Part shown: positions 31,215 to 41,600 of the stretch, piece after piece
Position numbering within the stretch: position 1 is the first letter of the stretch
Layout: each line of letters starts with the position of its first letter
DNA from: Brucella cytisi
GTDB taxonomy: Bacteria; Pseudomonadota; Alphaproteobacteria; Rhizobiales; Rhizobiaceae
DNA length: 64,000 bases
Direction: 5' to 3'
NCBI GenBank assembly: GCA_012103075.1
Contig: JAAVLQ010000002.1
Span: 1,538,001 to 1,602,000, forward strand
The notes under the pieces: model-generated
What the model was told of the DNA's origin: nothing
Databases searched by the model: none
What the model saw: the letters and a program-made list of their open reading frames with translations, nothing else
Made by a program: the position numbers and the translations under genes

Positions 31215-32246
31215 ATGAGCGACACCATTTCGATTTCGATAGAAGAACTCGCCAAGCTTGTGCGAGAAATCCTGCACAAGGCGGGTTTCAGCTCCGATCA
31301 TGCCGCAGCCATTGCCAAGACGATTGTGGCGGGTGAGCGCGACGGTTGCAAATCGCATGGTGTCTATCGTATCGAAGGCTGCCTGCGCACGCTGAAGAGC
31401 GGCAAGGTCATCGCCGATGCCGACCCGGTCATCACGACCGACGACAGCGCCGTCGTTCGCGTTGACGCCAAGGGTGGCTTTGCCAATCTGGCATTCGAAC
31501 GCGGCACGCCTGCTCTCGTCGAGAAGGCACGCAAGCTCGGGATCGCTGCGCTGGCGATCAACGACTGCACCCATTTCGCAGCCTTGTGGCCGGAAGTCGA
31601 AGCACTCGCTGAACAGGGCCTTGCGGCGATTGCCATGTGCCCGAGCTATGCCACCGTAGCACCAGCAGGCGGAACGAAGCCGCTTCTCGGCACCAACCCC
31701 TTCGCCTTCGGCTGGCCTCGCTCCGGCGATTATCCCTATGTGTTCGACTTTGCCACCAGCGTTGCCGCGCGTGGCGAGCTGGAACTCTACCGCCGCGCCG
31801 GAAAGCAACTGCCTGAAGGTTGGGCCGTCGATGCGGATGGCAATCCGACGATCGACCCGGAAGCTGCACTCGCAGGCGCAATGCTGCCGTTTGGCGGGCA
31901 CAAGGGATCGGCCATTTCCACGATGATCGAACTTTTAGCCGGTGTGATGATCGGTGATTTCACCAGTCCCGAGGCGCTGGACTTTCTTGGCACGACAACG
32001 CTTGCGCCGCGCCATGGCGAACTGATCATTGCCTTCGACCCTGCCCGCATGGCAGGTGGCCGCGGCAACCCGCAGGAGCGCGGCGAAATCCTGATCGAAG
32101 CGATTGCCGGTCAGGGCGCACGCCTGCCGTCACAGCGCCGCTTTGCCGCTCGCCGCGATTCATTGGCCAAAGGCATCACGCTTACTGCAGCCGAAATGGC
32201 GCTATTGGAAAAGCTTAAGGAAAAGGGTCTGGACACTGTATCCTGA
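31215..32246 (+). CDS. Malate/L-lactate dehydrogenase-family reductase, HypS/DpkA-like (delta1-pyrroline/piperideine-2-carboxylate reductase)
   Basis: 343 residues from ATG 31215 (AAGGA upstream), intact. It belongs to the Ldh2 fold, with the characteristic GERDGCKSHGVYRIEG, the active-site region INDCTHFAALWPEVE, NPFAFGWPRSGDYPYVFDFATS and GHKGSAISTMIELL. Members reduce cyclic imino acids with NAD(P)H. In S. meliloti HypS converts delta1-pyrroline-2-carboxylate (from D-proline via HypO) to L-proline. With a HypO-like oxidase and HypD-like deaminase nearby, the same job is likely. It converges on the hypD-like gene across a shared terminator. Confidence 0.85.
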   Translation: MSDTISISIEELAKLVREILHKAGFSSDHAAAIAKTIVAGERDGCKSHGVYRIEGCLRTLKSGKVIADADPVITTDDSAVVRVDAKGGFANLAFERGTPALVEKARKLGIAALAINDCTHFAALWPEVEALAEQGLAAIAMCPSYATVAPAGGTKPLLGTNPFAFGWPRSGDYPYVFDFATSVAARGELELYRRAGKQLPEGWAVDADGNPTIDPEAALAGAMLPFGGHKGSAISTMIELLAGVMIGDFTSPEALDFLGTTTLAPRHGELIIAFDPARMAGGRGNPQERGEILIEAIAGQGARLPSQRRFAARRDSLAKGITLTAAEMALLEKLKEKGLDTVS

Positions 32247-32252
32247 CCTGAC

Positions 32253-32289
32253 AAAAAAAAGGCGCCTGAATTCGGCGCCTTTTTTTTTT
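32253..32289. terminator. Bidirectional Rho-independent terminator
   Basis: Stem AGGCGCC/GGCGCCT extended by long A and T tracts on each side, with loop TGAATTC. It lies between the convergent reductase and deaminase genes. Confidence 0.88.
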
Positions 32290-32302
32290 ATCTGACCTGA
32301 TT

Positions 32303-33263
32303 TCAGGCGGCATATTTCTCCGCTGCACCGCTCTGCTTGCTCCAGTCCGCATACCAGTCTGAAAGAGCTTCAACTGGGTTTCGCAATAGCCGCGCTGGCT
32401 ATCGGACAGCTTGTCCGTCTCGTTGAAATGCAGTTCATACTCCGGATTGCCGGTCAGAACCATCATATGCTTGTAGAAGAGAACGAGGTCCGGGCCTTCA
32501 TCGAAGGATGACAGTACGTCTAGTGCGGCTTCCAGCTCCAGTGCCAGCTTGCGTGCCTCGACATCGCCTGTGGCGGCCGCCTTCGACAATGCCACGAGAT
32601 GCTGGACTTCCTTTGGCAGCACATTGCCGATGCCGGTGATCGCACCGGTTGCACCGCAATTGACGAAGCCGTGGAAAACGCCGGTATCCACGCCGACCAT
32701 CAGGGTTACATTGTCATCAGCGCTCGTGATGTTTTCGGCTGCGTAACGCATGGCTTCCGCACCGCCAAATTCCTTGAAGCCGATGAGGTTTGATGTTCCG
32801 CACGCAGTGCGAAGAACAGGTCGGCGCGGGTTGCAAAACCGTAATACGGGCTGTTGTAGATAACGGCTGGCAGATCGGGAGCCGCCGCAAGGATCGCCTT
32901 GAAATGAGCCTTCTGCGCCGAGATCGACGACCCACGAGAGAGAACGCGCGGAATGACCATCAGGCCCTTCGCACCAACTTTCTGCGCATGGGCTGCGTGA
33001 GCGGCAGCGATCTTCGTATTAACAGCGCCGGTGCCGACGACGACGGGCACGCCTGCCTTGGCAAGCGCTTCGACGCCAGCCATGCGTTCCTCGTCCGAGA
33101 GAAGCGGCCAGTCGCCCATGGAACCGCAATAGACAACCGCAGACATGCCCTTCGCGATCAGTTCCTTGCCTTTGCGGACCAGCGCATCGAAATCCGGCGT
33201 GCGATCGGGCTTGCAGGGGGTCATGAGGGCCGGAATGCAACCGGAGAAAATATTAGAGGTCAT
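32303..33263 (-). CDS. DapA-family delta1-pyrroline-4-hydroxy-2-carboxylate deaminase, HypD-like (two frameshifts)
   Basis: About 320 residues, DHDPS/NAL aldolase barrel. The start at 33263 follows AAGGAA. YNSPYYGFATRADLFF and, across the first shift, NLIGFKEFGG (Schiff-base lysine) match the rhizobial HypD group. Frame changes lie at about 32790 (missing base, restoring EHQNLIGFKEF) and about 32355 (missing base, restoring FQTWYADWSKQSGAAEKYAA, stop 32303). HypD opens and deaminates the imine from D-hydroxyproline to alpha-ketoglutarate semialdehyde. A GntR gene is divergent from it, as in the S. meliloti hyp cluster. The family call is firm; the substrate is inferred. Confidence 0.85.
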
Positions 33264-33336
33264 AGCGTCGTTCCTTGGACGTTTTTCCTTGAGCGTTCTT
33301 CACGCGGGCTGGATCTACAATCGGTCTGCAAAACCT

Positions 33337-33365
33337 TGTATTGATATCAAATATACACTTTGTAT
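33337..33365. promoter_or_regulatory. Probable GntR operator in the hypD/gntR divergent region
   Basis: TGTAT at 33337, the palindrome TTGATATCAA at 33341-33350, ATACA at 33353 and TGTAT at 33361: alternating TGTAT/ATACA half-sites typical of FadR-subfamily GntR operators. Confidence 0.45.
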
Positions 33366-33481
33366 TTTTCTTGTCGACCAAAATTTTATTTCGGGATAGG
33401 ATTGCTTGACCGATGAGATTTAAACTGCTGTTAGAATACAGTTGTCTGCGGCAAATACACGGATAAAGGACCGATAAAATC

Positions 33482-34186
33482 ATGGATAAAGACGACGCAA
33501 ACCAGATGGCCGACCGGAAGAAGGGTTCAGGCGTCAAGCTGGTTTACGACGTGCTGCGCGACGAGATCATCGATCTTTCGCTCGCGCCGGGGAGCCCCAT
33601 TGATGAAAATCAACTGGCCGAACGCTTTTCCATGTCGCGCACGCCAATCCGTGAAGCTTTGGTGCGGCTGGCAAGCGACGGTTTCGTGACCACGCTGCCC
33701 AATCGCTCAACCGTTGTGTCCAATATCGACTTTCTGAGCCTCCCTGCGTTTTTCGACGCGGTGACGCTGATGTACCGCGTAACGACGCGGCTTGCCGCCC
33801 GCAACCGGACCGACAAGGATCTTGAAAATATCCGTGGACATCAGGAAGCTTTTGCCCGCGCAGTTCACGCACAAAACGCGCTGGAAATGATCGCGACAAA
33901 CCGCGACTTTCATGCGGCTATTGCGGAAGCGGGTCGCAATCCCTTCTACACCACCTTCTTTTCGAGGCTTCTTGATGAAGGGCGCAGGCTGTTGCGCCTT
34001 TATTATCAATCTTTCGCCGATCGCCTGCCCGAGCGCTACGTCACAGAGCACGAAGATATGATCCGCGCCATCGAAGAACGGGACGTGGATACTGCGGATC
34101 TGCTTGGCAAGGCACATGGTGACCAGATCGTCTATCAAATCCGCAAGCTGATTGCGGAAGACCGTCGCGACCAGATCGATTTATAG
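33482..34186 (+). CDS. GntR-family (FCD/FadR subfamily) transcriptional regulator, HypR-like
   Basis: 234 residues, intact. It has an N-terminal winged helix with LAERFSMSRTPIREALVRLASDG, then an FCD ligand-binding domain from about residue 90 with metal-ligand histidines (RDFHAAIAEAG, TEHEDMIRAIEERD, GKAHGDQI). It diverges from the hypD-like gene. In S. meliloti HypR, a GntR protein, represses hydroxyproline genes, so this is its probable counterpart. It likely acts on the TGTAT/ATACA sites between the two genes. Confidence 0.88.
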   Translation: MDKDDANQMADRKKGSGVKLVYDVLRDEIIDLSLAPGSPIDENQLAERFSMSRTPIREALVRLASDGFVTTLPNRSTVVSNIDFLSLPAFFDAVTLMYRVTTRLAARNRTDKDLENIRGHQEAFARAVHAQNALEMIATNRDFHAAIAEAGRNPFYTTFFSRLLDEGRRLLRLYYQSFADRLPERYVTEHEDMIRAIEERDVDTADLLGKAHGDQIVYQIRKLIAEDRRDQIDL

Positions 34187-34210
34187 AGCATTTCCGGCAG
34201 AGAGCCGCCG

Positions 34211-34749
34211 TCAAACGGCTTCCGGCAATTGCCGGGCTGCCGTCACCCGGTCGAACCACCCAAGCGTTGCCTCGCTGACGGGTGCCAGAAGAACGCCGCA
34301 ATCACCGGCGAAATCGTTCCAGCCTTCGACATAGGTTTCCCGCACCACAGTCAGCACCGGAATCTGGCGCGCATAGGCAATTTCGATGATGGAACGGAAT
34401 CCGTGACCTTCTGTCTCGCCCTTGCCGAAACGGTTGAGGATCAGCATATCGGCGCCGCCGTCCAGTTCCGCCAGAAGCGAGCCTGCTACATCGGCAAGAG
34501 CCGCTGGATCGAGACGACACCCCTTCGACCCCGAACCAAGCGACTGCGAGATGATCTGCTTCTCGCCGGTGCCAATATGCTCGATCTCGATATCGCGGCA
34601 GCATTCATCCGTATTGCTTTCGCGGTGCTGAAGAAAGCCCGCCACGCGCAGCCCCGTTTGCCTCGCCTGAAGGGCTACACCAGCCAGAAGCTGGTCCACT
34701 GGCACATCCTTTGCGGCGGGATGGCTGCAAGTGTCGGTTCGCAGCTCAT
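34211..34749 (-). CDS. DUF2478 protein at the end of the nar operon (one frameshift)
   Basis: About 179 residues. ATG 34749 overlaps the stop of the ppiC-like gene (ATGA) and follows GGGAG. A missing C near 34717 shifts the frame after MSCEPTLAAI; the body runs AAKDVPVDQLLAGVALQ... and contains ADMLILNRFGKGETEGHGFR. DUF2478 resembles nucleoside-triphosphatase (THEP1-like) proteins and is often encoded with molybdenum or nitrate genes. Coupling to narGHJI suggests a role in molybdenum cofactor supply or enzyme maturation, but the function is not established. Confidence 0.75.
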
Positions 34750-35663
34750 GCCTCGGCTCCCTCGTTCGACAGCAGATCGATACCGGTAATGTCGGCATCG
34801 GCTGCGAGGATCGCGATATATTGCGACACGGCCTTCGACCGGTGGAGGCTTCCAGCCACCCGGCAATCCTGTCGGCGACATAATCGAACGGTAGTTCTTC
34901 GCCCTCGATGCGTCGATCAAGCCGCACGATATGAAAGCCGAAGCGGCTTTCAATCGGTGCTGGCGTTATTTCGCCCGGTGTGAGGCGCTCCAGCGCCCGC
35001 TCGAACTCAGGCACCGTGCTGCCGCGTGTGAGCTGACCGAGATTGCCGCCTTGCGCGCCTGAAGGGCAAAACGAATATTCATGCGCAACCGAGGCGAAAG
35101 TGGCAGGCGCGGCAATCACCGAGGACGCCAGTTGGGATGCTGTCGTGCGGGCCTTTTCGCGTTCCTGCTGGTCGGCAGGATCGGCGGCAATCAGGATATG
35201 GCTCGCCTCCAGAATGGGAGCACTGGTGAAGCGGTGGCGGTTGTTCTCGTAAAGCGCAAGGCTTCCTCACGCGTGGCGGAAGGTACTTCAACTTCCTGTT
35301 CAATCACCATGCGCACCAGCGCATCCTCGTCGGTCTCGCTGCGCCCCTCTGCATCCTTCTCAGGCCCGGGTATAATGCCGATTTCTCTTGCGCGCTGCAG
35401 AAGAAGCTCACGCACGGCCAGCGCCCGCGCGGCGGCAAGCAGCGCCGCGCCGGGATTTCCCGACGGATGGTTTTGCGCCTCAGTCAGAATGTCGGACTCA
35501 TTGATCGCCACGCCATTAACGGACACCGCATCGAAGACCGGGCGCGGCTTCGGTGGCACGCGCGTATCCGGCTCCTGATAGGTCGTGTAGCCCGTATTAT
35601 GGGATTGAGCATGCCCATCATGCGGCTGTCCGGTTGGCTGTTTTCGGTCAAAAGTGTCACCAT
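34746..35663 (-). CDS. Parvulin-type peptidyl-prolyl isomerase of the nar operon (three frameshifts)
   Basis: About 306 residues. ATG 35663 lies 6 bp after narI. The C-terminal rotamase (PpiC/NifM-like) domain carries ASHILIAADP, EYSFCPSGAQGGNLGQLTRGS, and SRFGFHIVRLDRRIEGE. Frame changes lie near 35632, 35255 and 34843; each corrected junction gives ordinary parvulin sequence. There is no signal peptide, so it probably acts in the cytoplasm. NifM-type parvulins help metalloenzyme subunits fold, and PpiC genes often close nar operons, so it is probably a NarG/NarH maturation factor. Confidence 0.83.
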
Positions 35664-35668
35664 GAGCC

Positions 35669-36391
35669 TTACTCCGCAGGAACCCGCATATGCGAGGGTT
35701 GAGCCGTATGGTTGCGCTCGCGCACGACTTGATAGCCCGGACGCCAGATGTAGCGCACTGGCGCGCTCAGCATATGCACAAGACGTGTGAACGGGAAAAG
35801 CAGGAAGATGGTAAGCCCCGTGAAGATATGCATCTTGAAGATGATCGACGCGTTGGTGATGTAGCTCGATGCAGCCGGATTGAAAGTGAAGATACCTTGC
35901 GCCCAGTTCATGAATGTCACCATTTCGCTGCCGTCCAGATGCTGCAGCGAAATCGGAATGGTGCTGAGCCCCAGAAGAAGCTGCAACCACAACAGAATGA
36001 TAATCAGCGTGTCGGATGGCCGTGAGGACGCGCGAACGCGCGGATCGAACACACGGCGATGTACTAGCATGCTGCCGCCGATAATTGCCATCACACCGGC
36101 AATGCCACCCGCCACGACAGCGAGAATCTGCTTTGCCTCATGGCTAATGCCGAGCATGTCGAAAACCCAGATCGGCGTCAACAGCCCGACGAAATGTCCA
36201 GCGAAGATGAACAACACGCCGAGGTGGAACAGAACCGAACCCCACATGAGCTGCTTGCGCCGCAAAAGCTGGCTTGAGCCGGAACGCCACGTATAGGGCT
36301 CGCGGTCATAGCGGAAGATCGAGCCGAGCACGAGCACGCTCAATGCGATGTAGGGATAAATGCCGAAAAGAAACGTATGGAGGTAAGCCAT
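35669..36391 (-). CDS. narI: Respiratory nitrate reductase gamma subunit NarI (cytochrome b)
   Basis: 240 residues from ATG 36391 (AGGAGA upstream), intact. Five hydrophobic segments. Haem-b ligand histidines are visible in FHLGVLFIFAGHFVG and in FKMHIFTGLTIFLLFPFTRLVHMLSAP. It oxidises quinol on the periplasmic side and passes electrons to NarH. It lies 10 bp after narJ, within narGHJI. Confidence 0.95.
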   Translation of the reverse strand: MAYLHTFLFGIYPYIALSVLVLGSIFRYDREPYTWRSGSSQLLRRKQLMWGSVLFHLGVLFIFAGHFVGLLTPIWVFDMLGISHEAKQILAVVAGGIAGVMAIIGGSMLVHRRVFDPRVRASSRPSDTLIIILLWLQLLLGLSTIPISLQHLDGSEMVTFMNWAQGIFTFNPAASSYITNASIIFKMHIFTGLTIFLLFPFTRLVHMLSAPVRYIWRPGYQVVRERNHTAQPSHMRVPAE

Positions 36392-36401
36392 TTTCCGTCT
36401 C

Positions 36402-37111
36402 CTATATATGTGAAGGGTTGGACGGGTTGCCGGGCTTGCGCTGTGCTGCACGCATCTGTGTGCGCAACCGGTCCGGGCCGCAGGAATTGTCGCCCACATT
36501 GCCGCCAAACGTTACCGCTTCTTCTTCCCAGATGCGGTCGAGCGCGGCGAGATCGTTGGGGTCGTCTTCCTCTTGCCGAAGCAACTCTCCGACGAGGTTT
36601 TTGTCCGGCTTGGCATTGGCGACATGAAGCAGCGCCGCAAAAGCGTTGGCATAGGGCGACTGGCGCTTGCGCAGACGCTCACCGATGGCCGCCGTAATAT
36701 GGCCCGTCTGGGTGAGGAGATCGTGGATTTCCTCTGGCGAGCGTGTCGACAGGAATTCAAGGAACAGCGGAAAATAGTCCGGCAGTTCCACGGCATCGAC
36801 GACAAAGCCATTGTCGTCATACATCTTCATTAGATCGACCATGGCCTGACCACGGTCGCGGCTTTCACCATGCACATGCTCGAAAAGATGCAGTGACAGC
36901 GACCGCGTGCGGTCGAAAAGATGCACGTAACGTTCCTGCGCCTCATAGAGATCGCAGTCGCAGACATAATCGACAAGGCTGTCGAGGAGCCTGCGGATGC
37001 CGGGGAAAGCTTTTCCTCGGCTAAGGCTTTTTTTAGCTCCTCGCCGCCGAGTTGCAGTTCTGCGGTCGGATAGGATAGCAGCAGCGATATGATTTTCAGG
37101 GTCTTGTTCAT
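36402..37111 (-). CDS. narJ: Nitrate reductase assembly chaperone NarJ (one frameshift)
   Basis: About 236 residues; TAATG overlap with the narH stop. It has the TorD/NarJ all-helical fold with FDRTRSLSLHLFEHVHGESRDRGQAMVDLM and the DYFPLFLEFLS segment that define NarJ. One A is missing at the run near 37011, after ALAEEK; the frame then continues AFPGIRRLLDSL. NarJ inserts the molybdenum cofactor into NarG and anchors NarGH to NarI, and is not part of the final enzyme. Confidence 0.92.
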
Positions 37112-38649
37112 TACACCTGCTCCCGGAAGATATCCGTTGGTGTCTGGACGACCTTCTGGCGCCCGGAACCGAACAGGTCTTCTGTCGACGTCCCACCCGA
37201 GCAGCCATTGCCGAAGGTGAAGCCGCAGGAGCCGCGCACGTCATAGGCATCCTCGGTGACTTCACGATGAGTGGTCGGGATGACGAAGCGGTCTTCGTAA
37301 TTTGCAATCGCCATGATGTGGTACATTTCCTCAATCATCGCGCTGCTCATGCCGACGCGGTCGGCAATCGCCTCATCGATAACACCGTCGACAGTCTTGG
37401 CGCGCATATAGGCACGCATGGCGAGCATGCGTTCCAGCGCCGAGATGACCGGCTCTTCCTTGCCTGCCGTCAAAAGATTGGCGAGGTAGCGGACCGGAAT
37501 GCGCATGGAGCGGACATCCGGCAGCGGACCGTCCATGCCGAGCTTGCCTGCAGCGGCAGCCGACTGGAGCGGCGAGAGCGGTGGTACGTACCAGACCATT
37601 GGCAGGGTGCGGTATTCAGGATGGAGCGGGAAGGCGATCTTCCAGTCCATCGCCATCTTGTAGACCGGCGAATGCCCGGCGGATTCCAGCCAGGCCTCCG
37701 GCACACCGTCCTTGCGCGCCTGTTCGATCACTGCAGGATCGTTCGGATCGAGGAAGATATTGAGCTGTTCCTGATAGAGATCCTGTTCATTGGCCGTAGA
37801 AGCGGCCTCCGAAATACGGTCGGCATCGTAGAGCATCACACCCAGATAACGGATGCGGCCAACGCAGGTTTCCGAGCATACGGTCGGCTGGCCGGCTTCG
37901 ATGCGCGGATAGCAGAAGATGCACTTCTCAGACTTGCCCGAACTCCAGTTGTAATAGATTTTCTTGTAGGGGCAGCCGGAGACGCACATGCGCCAGCCGC
38001 GGCACTTTTCCTGATCGATCAGGACAATGCCGTCATCCTCGCGCTTGTAGATCGCACCTGACGGGCAGGCTGCAACGCATGTCGGATTGAGGCAGTGCTC
38101 GCAAAGGCGCGGCAGATACATCATGAAGGTGTTCTCGAACTGGCCGTAGATTTCCTTTTCCACGCCTTCGAAATTGTAGTCCTTCGAACGCTTGGCGAAT
38201 TCACCGCCGAGAATTTCTTCCCAGTTCGGACCCCATTCGATCTTTTCCATCCGCTCGCCGGAAATCAGCGAGCGCGGACGGGCGGTCGGCATGGTCTTGC
38301 TTTCGCCTGCCGTCTGGAGATGGCCGTAATCGAAGTCGAACGGCTCGTAATAGTCGTCGATTTCGGGGAGGTCCGGATTGGCGAAGATCTTGGCGAGGAT
38401 GCGCCACTTGGAGCCCATCTTCGGCTCGATCTTGCCGTTCTTCTTGCGAACCCAGCCGCCGTTCCACTTCTTCTGGTTTTCCCATTCCTTGGGAAAGCCG
38501 ATGCCGGGCTTGGTCTCGACATTGTTGAACCGGGCATATTCTACGCCTTCACGGTTGGTCCAGACGTTCTTACACGTCACGGAGCAGGTGTGGCAGCCGA
38601 TGCACTTGTCGAGATTGAGCACCATTCCAATTTGGGCACGGATTTTCAT
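37111..38649 (-). CDS. narH: Respiratory nitrate reductase beta subunit NarH (iron-sulfur)
   Basis: 512 residues, intact. Four cysteine clusters hold three [4Fe-4S] and one [3Fe-4S] centre: CIGCHTCSVTCKNVW, CEHCLNPTCVAACPSGA, CRGWRMCVSGCPYKKIYYN (Trp in place of a Cys, the known mark of the [3Fe-4S] cluster) and CIFCYPRIEAGQPTVCSETC. It carries electrons from NarI to NarG. ATGA overlap with narG. Confidence 0.96.
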   Translation of the reverse strand: MKIRAQIGMVLNLDKCIGCHTCSVTCKNVWTNREGVEYARFNNVETKPGIGFPKEWENQKKWNGGWVRKKNGKIEPKMGSKWRILAKIFANPDLPEIDDYYEPFDFDYGHLQTAGESKTMPTARPRSLISGERMEKIEWGPNWEEILGGEFAKRSKDYNFEGVEKEIYGQFENTFMMYLPRLCEHCLNPTCVAACPSGAIYKREDDGIVLIDQEKCRGWRMCVSGCPYKKIYYNWSSGKSEKCIFCYPRIEAGQPTVCSETCVGRIRYLGVMLYDADRISEAASTANEQDLYQEQLNIFLDPNDPAVIEQARKDGVPEAWLESAGHSPVYKMAMDWKIAFPLHPEYRTLPMVWYVPPLSPLQSAAAAGKLGMDGPLPDVRSMRIPVRYLANLLTAGKEEPVISALERMLAMRAYMRAKTVDGVIDEAIADRVGMSSAMIEEMYHIMAIANYEDRFVIPTTHREVTEDAYDVRGSCGFTFGNGCSGGTSTEDLFGSGRQKVVQTPTDIFREQV

Positions 38650-41600
38650 TCTGCTGCCTCCTTCGCTGCGGAGCTCTGGTTGCCTTCTTCAAGCGGACCT
38701 TCCATCCAGTCCACTTTCTCAAGCTTGCGCACGACCACGAACTCGTCGCGGTTGGCGCCGACGGTTCCGTAATAGTTGAAACCATAGGACTGGTGGGCGT
38801 AGCCGCCGATCATATGCGTCGGCTTGGTGATGATGCGAGTGACGGAGTTATGAATGCCGCCGCGCTGGCCGGTGAGCGGCGAGCCGGGCGTATTCACGAT
38901 CTTCTCCTGTGCGTGATACATGAAGACGGTTCCGTCCTTCATACGCTGGGAGACGACCGCACGGGCCACAATGGCGCCGTTGGCGTTGTAGACTTCCACC
39001 CAGTCATTATCGACGATGCCTGCCTTTGCGGCATCCGGCTCCGAAATCCAGACAACCGGCCCGCCGCGATTGAGCGTCAGCATCAGGAGATTGTCCGTAT
39101 AGGTGGAGTGGATGCCCCATTTCTGGTGCGGCGTGATGAAGTTCAACACCAGATGCGGCTGGCCGTCCGCCTTTTCACGAATTGCCGGGTTGACCGTCTT
39201 GGTATCGATCGGTGGGCGATAAACGCAGAAGCCTTCGCCGAAAGCGCGCATCCACAGATGGTCCTGATAAAGCTGCTGACGGCCGGTCAGCGTGCGCCAC
39301 GGGATCAGTTCGTGCACGTTGGTATAGCCTGCATTGTAGCAGACAGTCTCGGATTCAATGCCCGACCAAAGTCGGAGAGGATATGATCTTGCGCGGCTGC
39401 GCAACGATATCGCGATAGCGGATCTTTTCGTCTTCCTTGGGGATCGCGAGATGCGAATGGTCGCGACCTGTGAACTTTGACAGCGCTTCCCATGCCTTCA
39501 CCGCAACTTCGCCGTTGGTTTCTGGCGCGAGCGACAGAATGACCTCGGTTGCGTCAACGTCGGTATAGATGCGCGGACGTCCTTCGCTTGCACCCGGCTC
39601 ATGGACCTTGCCGTTCAGATTGCCGAGCAGTTCCACCTCATGTTCGGTGTTCCACGAAATGCCCTTCCCGCCATTGCCCAGCTTATCTAGAAGCGGCCCG
39701 ACGGACGTATAGCGCTTGTAGAGGTTCGGATAATCGCGCTCCACAACCACAACCGATGGCATTGTCTTGCCGGGGATCGGCTCGACCTCACCCTTCTTCC
39801 AGTCGAGAACATCTTTCGGCTGCGCCAGTTCGCCCGCCGTGTCATGCAGGGTCGGCACGAGAACGATGTCCTTCTCTACACCCAGCACTTCCGGCGCCAC
39901 TTCCGAGAACTTCCGGGCGATACCCTTGAAGATGTCCCAGTCACTGCGCGCCTCCCATGCCGGGTCTGCTGCACTGGACAGCGGATGGATGAAAGGATGC
40001 ATGTCGGAAGTGTTGAGGTCGTTCTTCTCGTACCGGTGGCAGTTGGCAGAACAATATCGGAATATACGCAGGTGGTGGACATGCGGAAGTCGAGCGTAAC
40101 CAGAAGGTCGAGCTTTCCTTCCGGAGCATTCTCATGCCACACGGCCTCACGGCTTTCCTGTGCGCCTTCCTGACCCAGATCCTTGCCAAGCAGACCGTTC
40201 GACGTGCCAAGCAGGTGCTTCAGGAAATACTCATGCCCCTTGCCCGACGAACCGAGCAGGTTCGAACGCCAGACGAACATGTTGCGCGGCCAGTTGGCCT
40301 CGTGATCCGGGTCCTCGCAGGACATGGTGACGGTGCCGTTCTTCAGCGCATTCGCGATAAAGTCTTTCGGCTCCTTGCCCGATGCGGCTGCCTCTTTGGC
40401 AAGCTCCAGCGGGTTGGTCTGGAGCTGCGGCGCGGAAGGCAGCCAGCCCATGCGTTCGGCGCGAATGTTGTAGTCGATCATCGTGCCGTCCCACGCACCC
40501 TCAGGTGCGGTGGGCGAGAGGATGTCCTGCACCTTCACGGTCTCGTAGCGCCACTGGTCGGTATGCGCATAGAAGAACGAGGTCGAGTTCATGTGGCGCG
40601 GCGGACGGTTCCAGTCGAGCGCGAAGGCAAGCGCTGTCCAACCGGTCTGCGGACGCAGCTTTTCCTGCCCCACATAATGGCTCCAGCCGCCGCCTGACTG
40701 GCCGATACAGCCGCACATCACCAGCATGTTGATGATGCCGCGATAGTTCATGTCCATGTGGTACCAGTGGTTGAGACCGGCACCGAGGATGACCATCGAA
40801 CGACCATTGGTCTTTTCGGCATTGGTTGCAAATTCTCGGGCAACAGCAATGATCTGGTCGCGCGGGACGCCCGTGATCTTCTCCGCCCGGCCGGAGTATA
40901 TGGCAAACCCTCGTCATAAGACTTGGCAGAGTTCTCGTCGCCAAGCCCGCGATCGAGACCGTAATTGGCGGCGAACAGGTCGAACACGGTCGCGACCATG
41001 ACGTCACCGCCCTTGATCTTCAGCTTGCGGGCCGGAACCTTGCGCACCAGCACGCTGTCATGGTCCGTGCCTTCAAAATAATCGTGCTCGCGGTTGCCGA
41101 AATATGGGAAAGCCACATCTGCGACGGCATCGTGGCTGTCCTTGTCGATGAAGCTCTTGGCAAGTTCCACATCCTTGCCCTTGCCGTCCTTTTCTTCAAG
41201 GTTCCACTGGCCGTCGTCACCCCAGCGGAAACCGATGGAGCCCTGCGGCGCAACATAGACGCCCGATTTCGTGTCGAAGGCGACCGTTTTCCAGTCAGGA
41301 TTATTGCCTTCGCCGAGATCGCCCTTGAAGTCGGACGCGCGCAGGAAGCGATCCGGCACATACCGCCCGTCCTTCTTCGTGAGCATGACCAGCATCGGGA
41401 AGTCGGAATATTTACGGCAGTAACTCTCAAAATAGGGAACCTGCCGGTCAAGGTGATATTCGCGCAGGATCACATGGCCAAGCGCCATGGCAAGCGCGGC
41501 ATCGGTGCCCCTGCTTGGGATGCAGCCACAGGTCGGAGAACTTCGCGGCTTCCGAATAGTCGGGCGAGACCACGACCGACTTGGTGCCCTTGTAACGCAC

